Assembly (NCBI GenBank): GCA_963781595.1 | Contig: CAWAGG010000001.1 | Coordinates: forward strand, 868,001 to 932,000 | Reading direction: 5' to 3' | Source: JBEDUK01 sp963781595 | GTDB lineage: Bacteria > Actinomycetota > UBA4738 | DNA: 64,000 nucleotides | Shown: positions 1 to 8,333 of the stretch, one piece after another | Position numbering within the stretch: the stretch's first letter is position 1 | Layout: every line of letters begins with the position of its first letter | Program-made: the position numbers and the translations under genes | Notes under the pieces: model-generated | Database searches by the model: none | Seen by the model: the letters and a program-made list of their open reading frames with translations, nothing else | What the model was told of the DNA's origin: nothing

Positions 1-1192
1 AGGGGTCTCCGAAGACGTCCTGGCGCCCGTCCCAGTGGGCGATCCAGACGTCGTCCGGGCGATGCAGCGATCGGTCCTTGTAGTGCTTCGCGAGCTGCGC
101 GACCGTCGACGCGGCACCGCCGTAGACGCCCGCGGTGAGGTGCTTCGCGTGCATCTCGCCGACCCACGCGGACAGGAACGTCGCGACGGCATCGGCGCAC
201 GCCTGGTCGTTCGCGTCGTAGCCCTCCATGTCGAAGTAGACCGGGGCGCCCTGTCCGAGCCCGAGCGCCGCGACCTGCGCGGCCGCATCGTCGGCCTCCG
301 CCGTGCCCTGGGCGGCCGCCTTGAGCGGATCGATCGTGTCCATGCCGTGCCCCATGACGCACGGCGCCTGCAGGCCGACGTACGTGGGGATGAAGTTCCA
401 CCCCATCGCCTCGACGTCGGCGATCCACGTCGGCGTGAGGTTGGGCTGCTGGTAGCAGGCGCGGTTCAACCCGCCGATGTAGATCCCGATCGCCCGATAC
501 GGAGAGGCGAGCCACGCCTGCATCGCGGACTCGGATGGGGCGTCGCACGTGTCGACGCCGAGGCCCTCGTACCAGGCGCCGCCGTAGGTCTGCAGGGACG
601 CGGTCGAGGAGCCGGCCGGGCTCGCCGCCGCGGCCACCGAGCCCACGGCCGGAAGAGCGGGCAGCGCCATCGGCGACGAGGCTCGCGCGAACGAGTCCAG
701 GATGCGTTCGGCCAGCGCCGGGTCGGCGGTGAAGGGCAGCGTGACCCGGACACCGACCGACGGGAACTCCGCTCCGACGATCCGGACGGTCCCCGTCCCG
801 AGCACCGGTCGGTAGCGGAGCCCTGCCCTCGTCTCGCGTTCCGGGCCGAGCGAGGCGGCCTGGGCCCTCGGGTCGATGCGTTCGACCAGGACGCCGTCCG
901 CACGTCCGACGGCGTGCGCCGGACACCTCGCGTCCGGCGTTTGGGTCCCGAGGTAGACGGCGCTGCGGTCGAACCGAACGCATCGCAGCGGGTCCGCTGC
1001 CAGATCGTGGACGGGCCAAGCGCTCGGCGCCCGGAACGAGACCGGGCCGAACGTGACGGTCTGCCACGCCCCGGCCGCGCGCACCGGGCCGGCGCCGCCG
1101 ACCAGCACGATCGCCGAGAGGACCGCTGGACCAGCGAGCCGCACGAGCGCACGGAGCCCGAACGGGCGCGAGTGGACCATCCGCTGCACCAT
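1..1192 (-). CDS. Secreted DUF1906 (glycoside hydrolase-like) protein, C-terminus cut by window edge
   Basis: Read on the minus strand, an uninterrupted frame runs from two in-frame ATGs (1192 or 1180) to the window edge without a stop. The N-terminus (LVRLAGPAVLSAIVLVGGAG) is a clear signal peptide or membrane anchor. About 150 residues of unrecognised secreted domain follow, then a DUF1906 (Rv2525c-like, GH25-related) domain beginning WYEGLGVDTCDAPS and containing GIYIGGLNRACYQQ, FIPTYVGLQ and the acidic strand end PVYFDMEGYD. That DxE at the end of a strand is where related lysozyme-like barrels carry catalytic acids. Family members are exported and thought to act on cell-wall glycans, but the enzymatic activity is not established. 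The remaining C-terminal part lies outside the window. No operon partner is visible; the PfkB operon ends just upstream. Confidence 0.8.
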   Translation of the reverse strand, partial: MVQRMVHSRPFGLRALVRLAGPAVLSAIVLVGGAGPVRAAGAWQTVTFGPVSFRAPSAWPVHDLAADPLRCVRFDRSAVYLGTQTPDARCPAHAVGRADGVLVERIDPRAQAASLGPERETRAGLRYRPVLGTGTVRIVGAEFPSVGVRVTLPFTADPALAERILDSFARASSPMALPALPAVGSVAAAASPAGSSTASLQTYGGAWYEGLGVDTCDAPSESAMQAWLASPYRAIGIYIGGLNRACYQQPNLTPTWIADVEAMGWNFIPTYVGLQAPCVMGHGMDTIDPLKAAAQGTAEADDAAAQVAALGLGQGAPVYFDMEGYDANDQACADAVATFLSAWVGEMHAKHLTAGVYGGAASTVAQLAKHYKDRSLHRPDDVWIAHWDGRQDVFGDP

Positions 1193-1257
1193 CGGCGACC
1201 CCGCCAACGGCCTTAAGCCGAACGACCGAGCCGCGCCCGTGCGCGCGGCGCTCCCGG

Positions 1258-2121
1258 TCACGGACGTTCGCCCCCGGCGCTCAGGTCGTCCGCCCTCAGC
1301 TGCCGCTGGTACGGCCCGCTCCCCGACGCGCAGACGGCGCCGCACCGGGCCGCAAGCTCCAGCGCGTCGGGCAGCGGCATACCGACGCCGAGCGCGAACG
1401 TGAGCCCCGCGGCGAAGCTGTCGCCCGCGCCGTACGCGTCGGGTTCGACGCCGGGCGCCGGGTCGGGTCGCTCAGGGGCGTCGAACCGACCCGTCCGGCC
1501 GTCGTCGGTCTCCCAGGTCCCGCCCTCGGCGCCGCTCGTGCGGACCTGCAGCGACGGTGGCGGCTGGATCGAACCGGGTTCGACGCGCTCGCCGGGATCG
1601 CGACCACTGCCGATCAGGGCGTCGAGCCGAACCCCGGCGCTCGCCAGGGTCCGGCCCTCCCGCGGGGTCGAGGTCAGGACCTTGGCGGCGCGGGCGGCCC
1701 GCAGGCCGTCACCGTCGGTCGCGGTGACGTAGACGGCGTCCACGGCTGCGAGGTCCTCCCACGGGAGCCCGTCGCCCGCCTCGGGCCGGAGCCGGTCCCC
1801 GATCGTCGTGATCGTCCGCTCACCGCCGGGTTCGACGAACGTGATCCCCCGGCGGGTCGGTTCTGGCCTCCAGGCGCAGAACACGATCAGGCCCAGCTCC
1901 TCGAGCCGCGCCTTCGAACGTCGGCCGACGTCGTCCTCGCCGAGCGCCGTGTAGAACGCGCACCCGCTGGCCAGCCGCGCGAGCTGCACGGCGGCGACGG
2001 CGCCGCCCCCTGCGGGCTCCGACCACGCGGGCGTACCGTGCGCGATCTCGCCCGCGGCCGGAACACGGTCGACACGGATCGATTCGACCCATTCGACGTG
2101 ACCGACGACGGCGACCCTCAC
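1258..2121 (-). CDS. PfkB-family carbohydrate/nucleoside kinase
   Basis: A 287-residue ribokinase-fold kinase that would phosphorylate a sugar or nucleoside with ATP in the cytoplasm. It opens with VRVAVVGHVEWVESIRVDRV, has the early glycine-rich PAGGGAVAAVQLARLA segment, and ends with the family signature DAYGAGDSFAAGLTF (about residues 228-242), where the GAGD aspartate is the catalytic base. I chose the GTG at 2121 because it places the first beta strand at residue 2; the frame stays open further upstream but overlaps the ferredoxin subunit gene and encodes non-family sequence. It is the last gene downstream of the molybdenum hydroxylase subunits on the same strand, so co-transcription is likely. 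Substrate cannot be read from sequence; the xanthine dehydrogenase-like neighbours make a nucleoside kinase conceivable. Confidence 0.82.
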   Translation of the reverse strand: MRVAVVGHVEWVESIRVDRVPAAGEIAHGTPAWSEPAGGGAVAAVQLARLASGCAFYTALGEDDVGRRSKARLEELGLIVFCAWRPEPTRRGITFVEPGGERTITTIGDRLRPEAGDGLPWEDLAAVDAVYVTATDGDGLRAARAAKVLTSTPREGRTLASAGVRLDALIGSGRDPGERVEPGSIQPPPSLQVRTSGAEGGTWETDDGRTGRFDAPERPDPAPGVEPDAYGAGDSFAAGLTFALGVGMPLPDALELAARCGAVCASGSGPYQRQLRADDLSAGGERP

Positions 2122-2182
2122 GGCGCGCCCGCGCGGGAGATATCGTAAAGCCGCTTGACCATCATGGCGTTCCGCTCGGGGC

Positions 2183-2659
2183 TCAGGCCGACCCGTCGGA
2201 CGCCGCGGAGAGCACGGCCTGGACGATCTTCGAGTATCCGGTGCACCGACACAGGTTCCCACCGAGCGCCTGGCGCACGTCGGCCTCGGTCGGTGACGGG
2301 TTCGCGTCGAGGAGGGCCTTCGCGGACATCAGCATGCCGGGCGTGCAGTAGCCGCACTGGACCCCGCCCCGCTCCAGGAACGCGCGCTGCAGCGGGTGGA
2401 GCCCGTCGCCGTCGGCGCCGGCGAGGCCCTCGACCGTCGTGATGTCGCGGTCCGCCGCCTGGATGGCGAGGTACGAACACGAGTTCACCGGCCGGCCACC
2501 CAGCAGCACCATGCACGCGCCGCACTCGGAGTCGTCGCAGCCCTCCTTCGTCCCGGTGAGCCCGATGTCGTCGCGGATCGCGCGGAGCAGGGACCGTTCG
2601 GGATCCAGCTCGAGCGGGTATCCGACGCCGTTCACGGTGAGGGTGACCGGGTACTTCAC
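2183..2659 (-). CDS. Molybdenum hydroxylase small [2Fe-2S] subunit (CoxS/XdhC-type)
   Basis: A 158-residue iron-sulfur subunit that passes electrons between the molybdopterin and FAD subunits of a xanthine dehydrogenase-family enzyme. Both expected clusters are visible: a plant-type ferredoxin set at C41, C46, C49 and C61 (in CDDSECGACM and NSC) and the C-terminal four-helix cluster set at C101, C104, C136 and C138 (CGYCTPG and CRCTGY). Length is normal for the family. The GTG start at 2659 overlaps the stop of the FAD subunit gene (GTGA), a translational-coupling arrangement, and fixes the start because residue 2 begins the first strand KYPVTLTVNG. It is the third gene of the operon reading from 5920 downward. 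Confidence 0.93.
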   Translation of the reverse strand: MKYPVTLTVNGVGYPLELDPERSLLRAIRDDIGLTGTKEGCDDSECGACMVLLGGRPVNSCSYLAIQAADRDITTVEGLAGADGDGLHPLQRAFLERGGVQCGYCTPGMLMSAKALLDANPSPTEADVRQALGGNLCRCTGYSKIVQAVLSAASDGSA

Positions 2660-3579
2660 GACGCACGCTCCCCGATGATCAGCGTGGCCGGGATGGGCAC
2701 GGCCTCGCCGCGCGCCCGCCGGACGGCCGCGGTGAACGCGCGCCGAACGATCACCGGCACCATCGCCGAGCGGTAGGCGGCCGGCGCGCGGACGTCGTCG
2801 ATCGGCGCGGCGACATCGGCCGCGCGCCGGCCGGCCTCGGCCCAGGTGGCCGGGTCGTCCGGATCGCAACCGCGGAGCGCGTCGGCCACGCCGCCGACCT
2901 CGACACACGTCGGCGCGACGGCGGTCAGCGCGAGGCGCGCGTCGTCGATCGTCCCCTCGCCCGCGAGCGTCACCCGGGCCGCGGCGCCGACGACCGCGAT
3001 CTCCATCGCCTGCCGGTAGTCCAGGCGGATGTACGCGCTCCCGCTCGGACCGCCTCCGCGGGTCGCGGGTACCGTCACGGCCGTCAGCAGCTCGCCGGGC
3101 TGCAGGGTCGTTCGACCCGGACCTTCGAAGAACGTCCGGATCGGCACGGTCCGGGTCCCGGCCGGGGACGTGAGTTCGACCTTCGCGTCGAACACCAACA
3201 GTGGGCTCCCCGTCTCGTTCGCCGGGGACGCGTTCGCGAGGTTCCCGCCGATCGTCCCGACGTGCCGGGTCGATGGCGAGCCCACCAGCGCCGAGCCGTC
3301 GGCCAGCGCCGTGACGCGTCCGACGATCTGCGGATCGCGTTCGATGTCCGCGTGCGGCGTGGCCGCGCCGAGCCTGAGGCCGCCCTCCTGCGTCTCGGCG
3401 ATGCCCGCCAGACCGTCGACCCGGTGCACAGCGACCAACACGGATGCGAGCGGCGTCCGGCGCTTGCGCGCGAGCACGACCAGATCCGTCCCGCCCGCGA
3501 CGATCTTCGCCGCGTCGCCATGTTCGGCCAGGGCGGCGACGGCCTCGTCGATCGTTCGCGGTTCGAGATAGACGCCCAT
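2656..3579 (-). CDS. Molybdenum hydroxylase medium FAD-binding subunit (CoxM/XdhB-type)
   Basis: A 307-residue flavoprotein subunit of a three-subunit molybdenum hydroxylase. The N-terminal PCMH-type FAD-binding domain shows the pyrophosphate loop AKIVAGGTDLVV and the second FAD motif GTIGGNLANASPANE, and the C-terminal CO dehydrogenase flavoprotein domain follows. It would accept electrons from the [2Fe-2S] subunit and hand them to NAD+ or another acceptor. It starts with ATG 4 bases after the large-subunit stop and overlaps the small-subunit start, so all three subunits are one translational unit. Substrate specificity resides in the large subunit. Confidence 0.93.
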   Translation of the reverse strand: MGVYLEPRTIDEAVAALAEHGDAAKIVAGGTDLVVLARKRRTPLASVLVAVHRVDGLAGIAETQEGGLRLGAATPHADIERDPQIVGRVTALADGSALVGSPSTRHVGTIGGNLANASPANETGSPLLVFDAKVELTSPAGTRTVPIRTFFEGPGRTTLQPGELLTAVTVPATRGGGPSGSAYIRLDYRQAMEIAVVGAAARVTLAGEGTIDDARLALTAVAPTCVEVGGVADALRGCDPDDPATWAEAGRRAADVAAPIDDVRAPAAYRSAMVPVIVRRAFTAAVRRARGEAVPIPATLIIGERAS

Positions 3580-3583
3580 CCCG

Positions 3584-5920
3584 TTACGCCTGCCCGTCCG
3601 CGTTCGTCTCGGCCCAGATCCGCGCCGGCGTCATCGGCAGGCGGCGGATCCTGGCGCCCGTCGCGGCGGCGATGGCGTTCGCGATCGCCCCGGCCGTCGG
3701 GACGCACGGGGGCTCGCCGACGCCCTTGCTGCCGAACGGCCCGCCCTCGCCCTCCGCGACGGGACGCTCGACGAACGCGAGCTGCATCCGCGGCGCGTCC
3801 GCTGCCGTCACGAGCTTGTAGTCGAGGAGGTCTGGGTTCACCTGACGCGACGCCCCGCCGCCGTCGCCGCTGCCGTTGCCGCCGCCGAAGACCGTGCCCT
3901 CCGAGAGCGCCAGCCCGACGCCCATGGCGATCCCGCCCTCGACCTGCCCCTCGGCGCCGATCGGGTTCAGCACGCGGCCGAAGTCGTGCGCGGCCGCGAC
4001 GTCGAGGACGCGGACGACGCCCGTCTCCGCGTCCACGCGTACGCGCGCCGCCTGGGCGAAGAACGCCGGCGCGGCGAAGGCCGGGAACATCGCGCGCCCC
4101 ACGCAGGTCGATCCCCCGATGCTCTCGGGGTTCGGCGGAGGGAGCGGGACCGAGGAGGCCATCAGCAGCTCGCCGTCATCCATCGCGCCCCGCGCCACGG
4201 CCGCGACCGTCACGTGACGGTCGGGCGCTCCCTTCACGCTGATCAGACCGTCGGGCGCGAGCTCCAGATCCTCCGGCGCGGCCTCGAGCTGCTCGGCCGC
4301 GCGCTGCAGCACCCGCTCGCGGATCGTGTGGGCAGCGCCGACCACCGCCCGGCCGACGTTGAACGTCGTCTGGCTCCCGGCGCTCCCGGCGTCCCACGCG
4401 CCTGCGTCCGTGTCCTGGTAGACGAACGACACGTCCGCGGGGTCGATCCCCAGCTCCTGACCGACCAGGAGCGCCAGGCCCATCACCGCGCCCGAGCCGT
4501 TCTCCTGGGCGCCGGTGACCACGACCGCGGTGCCGTCGGCGTTCAGCTTCACGTACGCGCCGGTGGCGCTCGGCATGCTGAACCACCAGCCGACCGCGAC
4601 GCCCTTCCCCTCGCCGGGCTGGCTCGGTTCCTCGTAGCCGATCATCTCGGCGGCGCGTTCGAGGCACTCCTTCACGCCGATCGCGCTGTAGATCTGGGCG
4701 GTCGGACCCTCGTCGCCCTCGTCGGCGAGGTTCCTCCGGCGGAACTCGACCGGGTCCATGCCGGCGGCGCTCGCGACCTCGTCGACGTGCGACTCGAGCG
4801 CCCAGCAGCCCTCCGGCCCGGTCGGCGCTCGGACCGAGCCGCACGGCGTCTTGTTCGTGTAGACGGTGTGGCCCTCGACGAGGAGGTTCGGCGTGCGGTA
4901 CGGGCCGGCGAGCATCATCGTCGCGACCTCGGTCAGCATCGGGCTGTCGGACGCGTACGCACCCGTGTCCAGGATCACCCGGCTCTGCATCGCGGTGATC
5001 GTGCCGTCGGCCCGCACGCCGGTCTTGAACGTCATGACCATGGGGTGCCGGATCTTGTCGGGGACGGTGAACTCCTCGTGCCGCGTGAACACCAGCCGCA
5101 CCGGCCTCCGCGCGGCGCGTGCCAGCGCGGCGACGTGGGCTTCGAAATGGAAGTCGCACTTCCCGCCGAAGCCGCCGCCGAGCTGCGGCACGATCACGCG
5201 GACGTTCCCCTCGGAGATGCCGAGCGTCTCCGCGACACCGGCGCGCGCGACGAACGGCACCTGCGTGGAGGACCAGACGGTGACGCGTTCGCCCTGCCAG
5301 TCGGCGAGGATCGCGTGCGGCTCGATCGGGACCGCATGGGCCATGTCGGAGACGTAGCGGCTCTCGACGACGTGGTCGGCTTCGGCGAACCCGGCTTCGA
5401 CGTCGCCCTTCACGATGTTGACGAACCCGCAATCGTTGCGGTCGCGAACCAGGCCGTCGTACGCGGTGCCGTCGTCGGCCCAGGTCTCGTGGACGAGCGC
5501 CGCGCCGTCGCCGAGCGCCTCCTCGGGGTCCAGCACCGCGGGGAGGGGTTCGTACTCCACGCGGATCCGACGAACGGCCTCGTCGGCGATCTCCTTCGTG
5601 GTGGCCGCGACGCCCGCGACGATGTCCGCGTCGTAACGAACCACGCCGTCGGCGAACAACGTCCGGTCCTTCACGCACAGGCCGTAGGGGTTCCTGGGGA
5701 GGTCGGCCTGCGTGACGACGGCCATCACGCCGGGGAGGGCTCGAGCCTCGGACGTGTCCAGCGCCGTGATGCGCGCGTGCGCATGGCCCGAGTAGAGGAA
5801 GCTCGCCTCGAGCATGCCGGGGATCGCGAGGTCCGCCGTGTACCGCGCCTGGCCGGTCACCTTCGGGATGCCGTCGGCTCGGATGAACCCGGGTCGCCCG
5901 CTCGTCACATCGGTTGCCAC
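3584..5920 (-). CDS. Molybdenum hydroxylase large molybdopterin-binding subunit (xanthine dehydrogenase family)
   Basis: A 778-residue catalytic subunit that hydroxylates a substrate using a molybdopterin-cytosine dinucleotide cofactor. The N-terminal aldehyde oxidase/xanthine dehydrogenase a/b hammerhead domain begins with GIPKVTGQARYTADL. The cofactor loops QLGGGFGGK, CGSVRAPTGPEGC, TGAQENGSG and GSAGSQTTFN follow in family order, and the catalytic glutamate lies in GSKGVGEPP near the C-terminus. The active-site loop lacks the AYRCSFR cysteine motif of form I CO dehydrogenase, so CO oxidation is not supported; a purine, aldehyde or other N-heterocycle is more likely. It is the first gene of the minus-strand operon that continues with the FAD and [2Fe-2S] subunits and the PfkB kinase. 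The maturation factors normally needed (XdhC/CoxF-like) are not in the window. Confidence 0.92.
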   Translation of the reverse strand: MATDVTSGRPGFIRADGIPKVTGQARYTADLAIPGMLEASFLYSGHAHARITALDTSEARALPGVMAVVTQADLPRNPYGLCVKDRTLFADGVVRYDADIVAGVAATTKEIADEAVRRIRVEYEPLPAVLDPEEALGDGAALVHETWADDGTAYDGLVRDRNDCGFVNIVKGDVEAGFAEADHVVESRYVSDMAHAVPIEPHAILADWQGERVTVWSSTQVPFVARAGVAETLGISEGNVRVIVPQLGGGFGGKCDFHFEAHVAALARAARRPVRLVFTRHEEFTVPDKIRHPMVMTFKTGVRADGTITAMQSRVILDTGAYASDSPMLTEVATMMLAGPYRTPNLLVEGHTVYTNKTPCGSVRAPTGPEGCWALESHVDEVASAAGMDPVEFRRRNLADEGDEGPTAQIYSAIGVKECLERAAEMIGYEEPSQPGEGKGVAVGWWFSMPSATGAYVKLNADGTAVVVTGAQENGSGAVMGLALLVGQELGIDPADVSFVYQDTDAGAWDAGSAGSQTTFNVGRAVVGAAHTIRERVLQRAAEQLEAAPEDLELAPDGLISVKGAPDRHVTVAAVARGAMDDGELLMASSVPLPPPNPESIGGSTCVGRAMFPAFAAPAFFAQAARVRVDAETGVVRVLDVAAAHDFGRVLNPIGAEGQVEGGIAMGVGLALSEGTVFGGGNGSGDGGGASRQVNPDLLDYKLVTAADAPRMQLAFVERPVAEGEGGPFGSKGVGEPPCVPTAGAIANAIAAATGARIRRLPMTPARIWAETNADGQA

Positions 5921-6108
5921 GCCTGTTCGTCCTCCTCGGAGCCCGGTGGGGCGCCCACTCTAGAGCGAACGCGCGGCCTCCCGCGACCGGCACGGCGACC
6001 GCCACGGCCCGACTCGGAGGCGATGACGCTTGACGGCGGGCAGCCGGCTGGCGCATGTTCATACGCACGCTGTTCGGATCGATCGGTCCGCGAGGAGGTG
6101 CTCGTGAC

Positions 6109-6561
6109 ATGGACCCCGCCACGATCGCGGCTGGCCTGGTTTCCGTTCTCGCCCCGTTCCTGAAGGGATTCATCACCGGCGTCAGGGACACCGCTGAGCA
6201 GGCCGGCGAAGCTGCCGGAAGCAAGCTCCACGACTTCGCCGCCGGGATCTGGCAGAAGCTGCACCCCAAGCTGCAGGCGGCGCCCGCCGCGCTCGAGGCT
6301 GCGAACGACGTCGCAGCCCAACCGGTCGATCAGCAAGATCCCGACTCGCTCGCGGCGCTCCGCGTCCAACTCAAGAAGGTGCTGGAGCAAGACCCGGAGC
6401 TGGCGGACGATCTGGGGGCGTCGCTCGAGGAGGCGCAGGCGACAGGCGTGATCGCCGACGTCGTGGTCTACGGTGACGTGAAGGCGGACCACGGCGGCGT
6501 GGCGGCGGGCCGGGACATCCACGGCGGCGTGCACACTGGCGGCGGCCAGCCGTCGTCGTGA
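6109..6561 (+). CDS. Small helical protein with C-terminal amyloid-signalling-like motif (Bell-like effector candidate)
   Basis: A 150-residue protein with no confidently recognised family. The first 20 residues (MDPATIAAGLVSVLAPFLKG) are amphipathic to hydrophobic and lead into a mostly helical, alanine/leucine-rich domain to about residue 115. The C-terminal tail GDVKADHGGVAAGRDIHGGV is glycine/valine-rich and beta-prone, and recurs almost exactly near the N-terminus of the next gene. A short helical domain ending in such a motif, encoded directly before a receptor carrying the same motif, is the layout described for bacterial Bell-domain effectors with BASS/RHIM-like motifs. That identification is my inference from pattern, not from a domain search. 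I chose the ATG at 6109 because GGAGG lies 10 bases upstream; the upstream ATG at 6055 has no ribosome site. It overlaps the next gene by 4 bases. Confidence 0.65.
   Translation: MDPATIAAGLVSVLAPFLKGFITGVRDTAEQAGEAAGSKLHDFAAGIWQKLHPKLQAAPAALEAANDVAAQPVDQQDPDSLAALRVQLKKVLEQDPELADDLGASLEEAQATGVIADVVVYGDVKADHGGVAAGRDIHGGVHTGGGQPSS
6484..6540 (+). repeat. Amyloid-signalling-like motif, copy 1 (C-terminal, effector candidate)
   Basis: Encodes ADHGGVAAGRDIHGGVHTG, residues 126-144 of the first protein. It matches the copy at 6609-6665 in 18 of 19 positions (H to R at position 13). Alternating hydrophobic and glycine residues are compatible with stacked beta-arches. Confidence 0.75.
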
Positions 6562-7235
6562 CTCACGGCGAGCCCGAACCGGGGTCGGCCGAGGCCGACG
6601 GCGTCGGGGCCGACCACGGTGGCGTTGCGGCGGGTCGGGACATCCGCGGTGGCGTTCACACCGGACCCGAGGTCAACATCTCGATCGCGGTTGGCGATCT
6701 GCGGGACCGGGGTCAGGTGATCGAGATGGTCCAAGAGGTCAAGCAGGTCTTCCAGCGCGCAACCGACCCAGCCCAGGCGGCCGCAGCCCCGCCCGCCGCG
6801 GCGATGCCCATGCAGTCCTTCCAGGCGACGATGACGGATCCGTACGAGGGCGGGTCGCAGTGGCTTCCCCAGATCCAGCAGGTCGCCGCGCAACAGGGAT
6901 CGTCGTGGGTGCCGCAGCAGACGCAAGGGTTCGCCGGGATCGATCTCACCGGGGTCTGGGTACCGCCGGGGAACATGTGGGAACAGGACTACGTGCGGCA
7001 GTTCGGTCCGTACCTGAACATGATCACTGGGGTCGGATCGATGCCGACGGGCTACTCCGAGGGCTTGTTCGATCCGGCGAGCGGGATCATCCGTCTGGCG
7101 GGCCAGTACGCGAACGGGTCGCCGCTGGAAGCCGCCCTCCAGCTCTTCCCGAACTGGACCCTCCAGGGCTGGGTCTCGGGGATCGGCCCGTTCGGCCCGA
7201 TGACGACCCCCGTCTTCCTGACGAAGGTGGGGTGA
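6558..7235 (+). CDS. Protein with N-terminal amyloid-signalling-like motif and C-terminal lipocalin-like domain
   Basis: A 225-residue protein started by GTG at 6558, overlapping the previous stop (GTGA), so translation is probably coupled. Residues 18-36 are ADHGGVAAGRDIRGGVHTG, almost identical to the tail of the upstream protein, followed by a beta-prone stretch EVNISIAVGDL and a short helix ending about residue 75. From about 95 to 130 the chain is Gln/Ala/Pro-rich (WLPQIQQVAAQQGSSWVPQQ). The C-terminal ~100 residues (IDLTGVWVPP, YVRQFGPYLN, SGIIRLAGQY, ending FLTKVG) resemble small lipocalin-like barrels that begin DLTG-W and contain a Y-RQ-G strand. No NTPase domain is present, so it is not a classical NLR. 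A ligand-binding sensor partnered with the upstream effector is a reasonable but unproven reading. Confidence 0.65.
   Translation: MTHGEPEPGSAEADGVGADHGGVAAGRDIRGGVHTGPEVNISIAVGDLRDRGQVIEMVQEVKQVFQRATDPAQAAAAPPAAAMPMQSFQATMTDPYEGGSQWLPQIQQVAAQQGSSWVPQQTQGFAGIDLTGVWVPPGNMWEQDYVRQFGPYLNMITGVGSMPTGYSEGLFDPASGIIRLAGQYANGSPLEAALQLFPNWTLQGWVSGIGPFGPMTTPVFLTKVG
6609..6665 (+). repeat. Amyloid-signalling-like motif, copy 2 (N-terminal, sensor candidate)
   Basis: Encodes ADHGGVAAGRDIRGGVHTG, residues 18-36 of the second protein of the pair. Conservation between the two copies is confined to this motif; flanking residues differ, which argues against a simple recent tandem duplication of a longer segment. 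Confidence 0.75.
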
Positions 7236-7295
7236 CAGCGCCCGGGCCGGCACCCTCGGGCTGAGGGTTCCGTCCGACCGCCATACTGGCGCGCC

Positions 7296-8303
7296 ATGGA
7301 CGTCGCCCCCTACGCGAAGGCCGAGCTGCATCGGCACCTCGAGGGGTCGTACCGGCTGTCCACGGTGTTCGAACTGTCCCGGGAGGCCGGCGTGCCCTTG
7401 CCGGCGGACTCGGTCGAGGAGCTGGGGAAGGTCGCGCTGGTGACCCGTCCGGTCGCGTCCCTGGAAGAGGCGCTGAACGCGTTCGCCATCTCGCAGAACT
7501 CGGTCCGAACGTACGACGCCGTCCGGCGCGTGGCTCGCGAGAACGTCGAGGACCTGGCCGCTGACAACGTTCGCCTGGGCGAACTGCGGTTCTCGCCGGG
7601 CTTCCTGTGCGGTCCGGGCGGGCTCGACCGCGACCTGGCGATGGAGGCGATCTGGGAGGGCATCAGCGAGGCGTCGGCGCGGTGTGACGTGGCCGTCGGC
7701 CTCATCGCGATCTTCAGCCGGGACCTCGGGATGGAGTCGGCGCGCGAGACGGTCGGGTTCGCCCTGCGCCATCGTGACCGGCTGGTCGGGTTCGACATCG
7801 CCGGACCGGAGGTCGGGTTCCCGGCGTCCCTCTACGCGGACGCGTTGGAACCGCTGGAGGGCAGCGGCCTCGGGCTGACCGTGCATTACGGCGAATCGGG
7901 CCCGCCCGGGTACGTCCGCGAGGCGATCGAGGTCTTCGCACCGACGCGGATCGGGCACGGGCTGTCGACGGCGTGGGATCCGTCGGTGGCCGAGTTGGTC
8001 CGCGAACGCGGCGTGACGCTCGAGATGTGTCCGACGTCGAACTGGCTCACGCACGGCGTCGAGTCGGTGGCGGAGCACCCCGTGCTGCGGCTGCTGCGTG
8101 AGGGCGTGAAGGTCACGCTGAACACCGACGACCCCGGGATCATGGGGATCGATCTGAACCACGAATGGGCGGTCGCGCGCGATCGGATCGGGTTCACCGA
8201 AGACGACTTCCGAGCGGTCACGGAGAACGCCCTGGCCGCGAGCTTCCTGCCGGACGACGCGAAGTCACGCGTACGCGAACGACACTTCGCCTGGCTCGAA
8301 TGA
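7296..8303 (+). CDS. add: Adenosine deaminase
   Basis: A 335-residue amidohydrolase-fold enzyme converting adenosine (or a related aminopurine) to inosine in the cytoplasm. Metal ligands and catalytic residues are in place: H12 and H14 in LHRHLEGS, the histidine and glutamate of LTVHYGES, the histidine of TRIGHGL, CPTSNWLT, and the paired aspartates of LNTDDPG. Length is typical for bacterial members. The ATG at 7296 follows the upstream pair by 60 bases on the same strand. With the xanthine dehydrogenase-like operon 1.4 kb away it could belong to purine salvage or breakdown, but the genes are not in one operon. Confidence 0.9.
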   Translation: MDVAPYAKAELHRHLEGSYRLSTVFELSREAGVPLPADSVEELGKVALVTRPVASLEEALNAFAISQNSVRTYDAVRRVARENVEDLAADNVRLGELRFSPGFLCGPGGLDRDLAMEAIWEGISEASARCDVAVGLIAIFSRDLGMESARETVGFALRHRDRLVGFDIAGPEVGFPASLYADALEPLEGSGLGLTVHYGESGPPGYVREAIEVFAPTRIGHGLSTAWDPSVAELVRERGVTLEMCPTSNWLTHGVESVAEHPVLRLLREGVKVTLNTDDPGIMGIDLNHEWAVARDRIGFTEDDFRAVTENALAASFLPDDAKSRVRERHFAWLE

Positions 8304-8333
8304 CGTATGGGTCGCGTGGCCGAGGGTCGCCTG

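Noticed and set aside
3584..5920. Form I carbon monoxide dehydrogenase (coxL)
   Set aside because: The operon has the same three subunits, but the large subunit lacks the AYRCSFR active-site loop and shows GSVRAPTGPEG instead.
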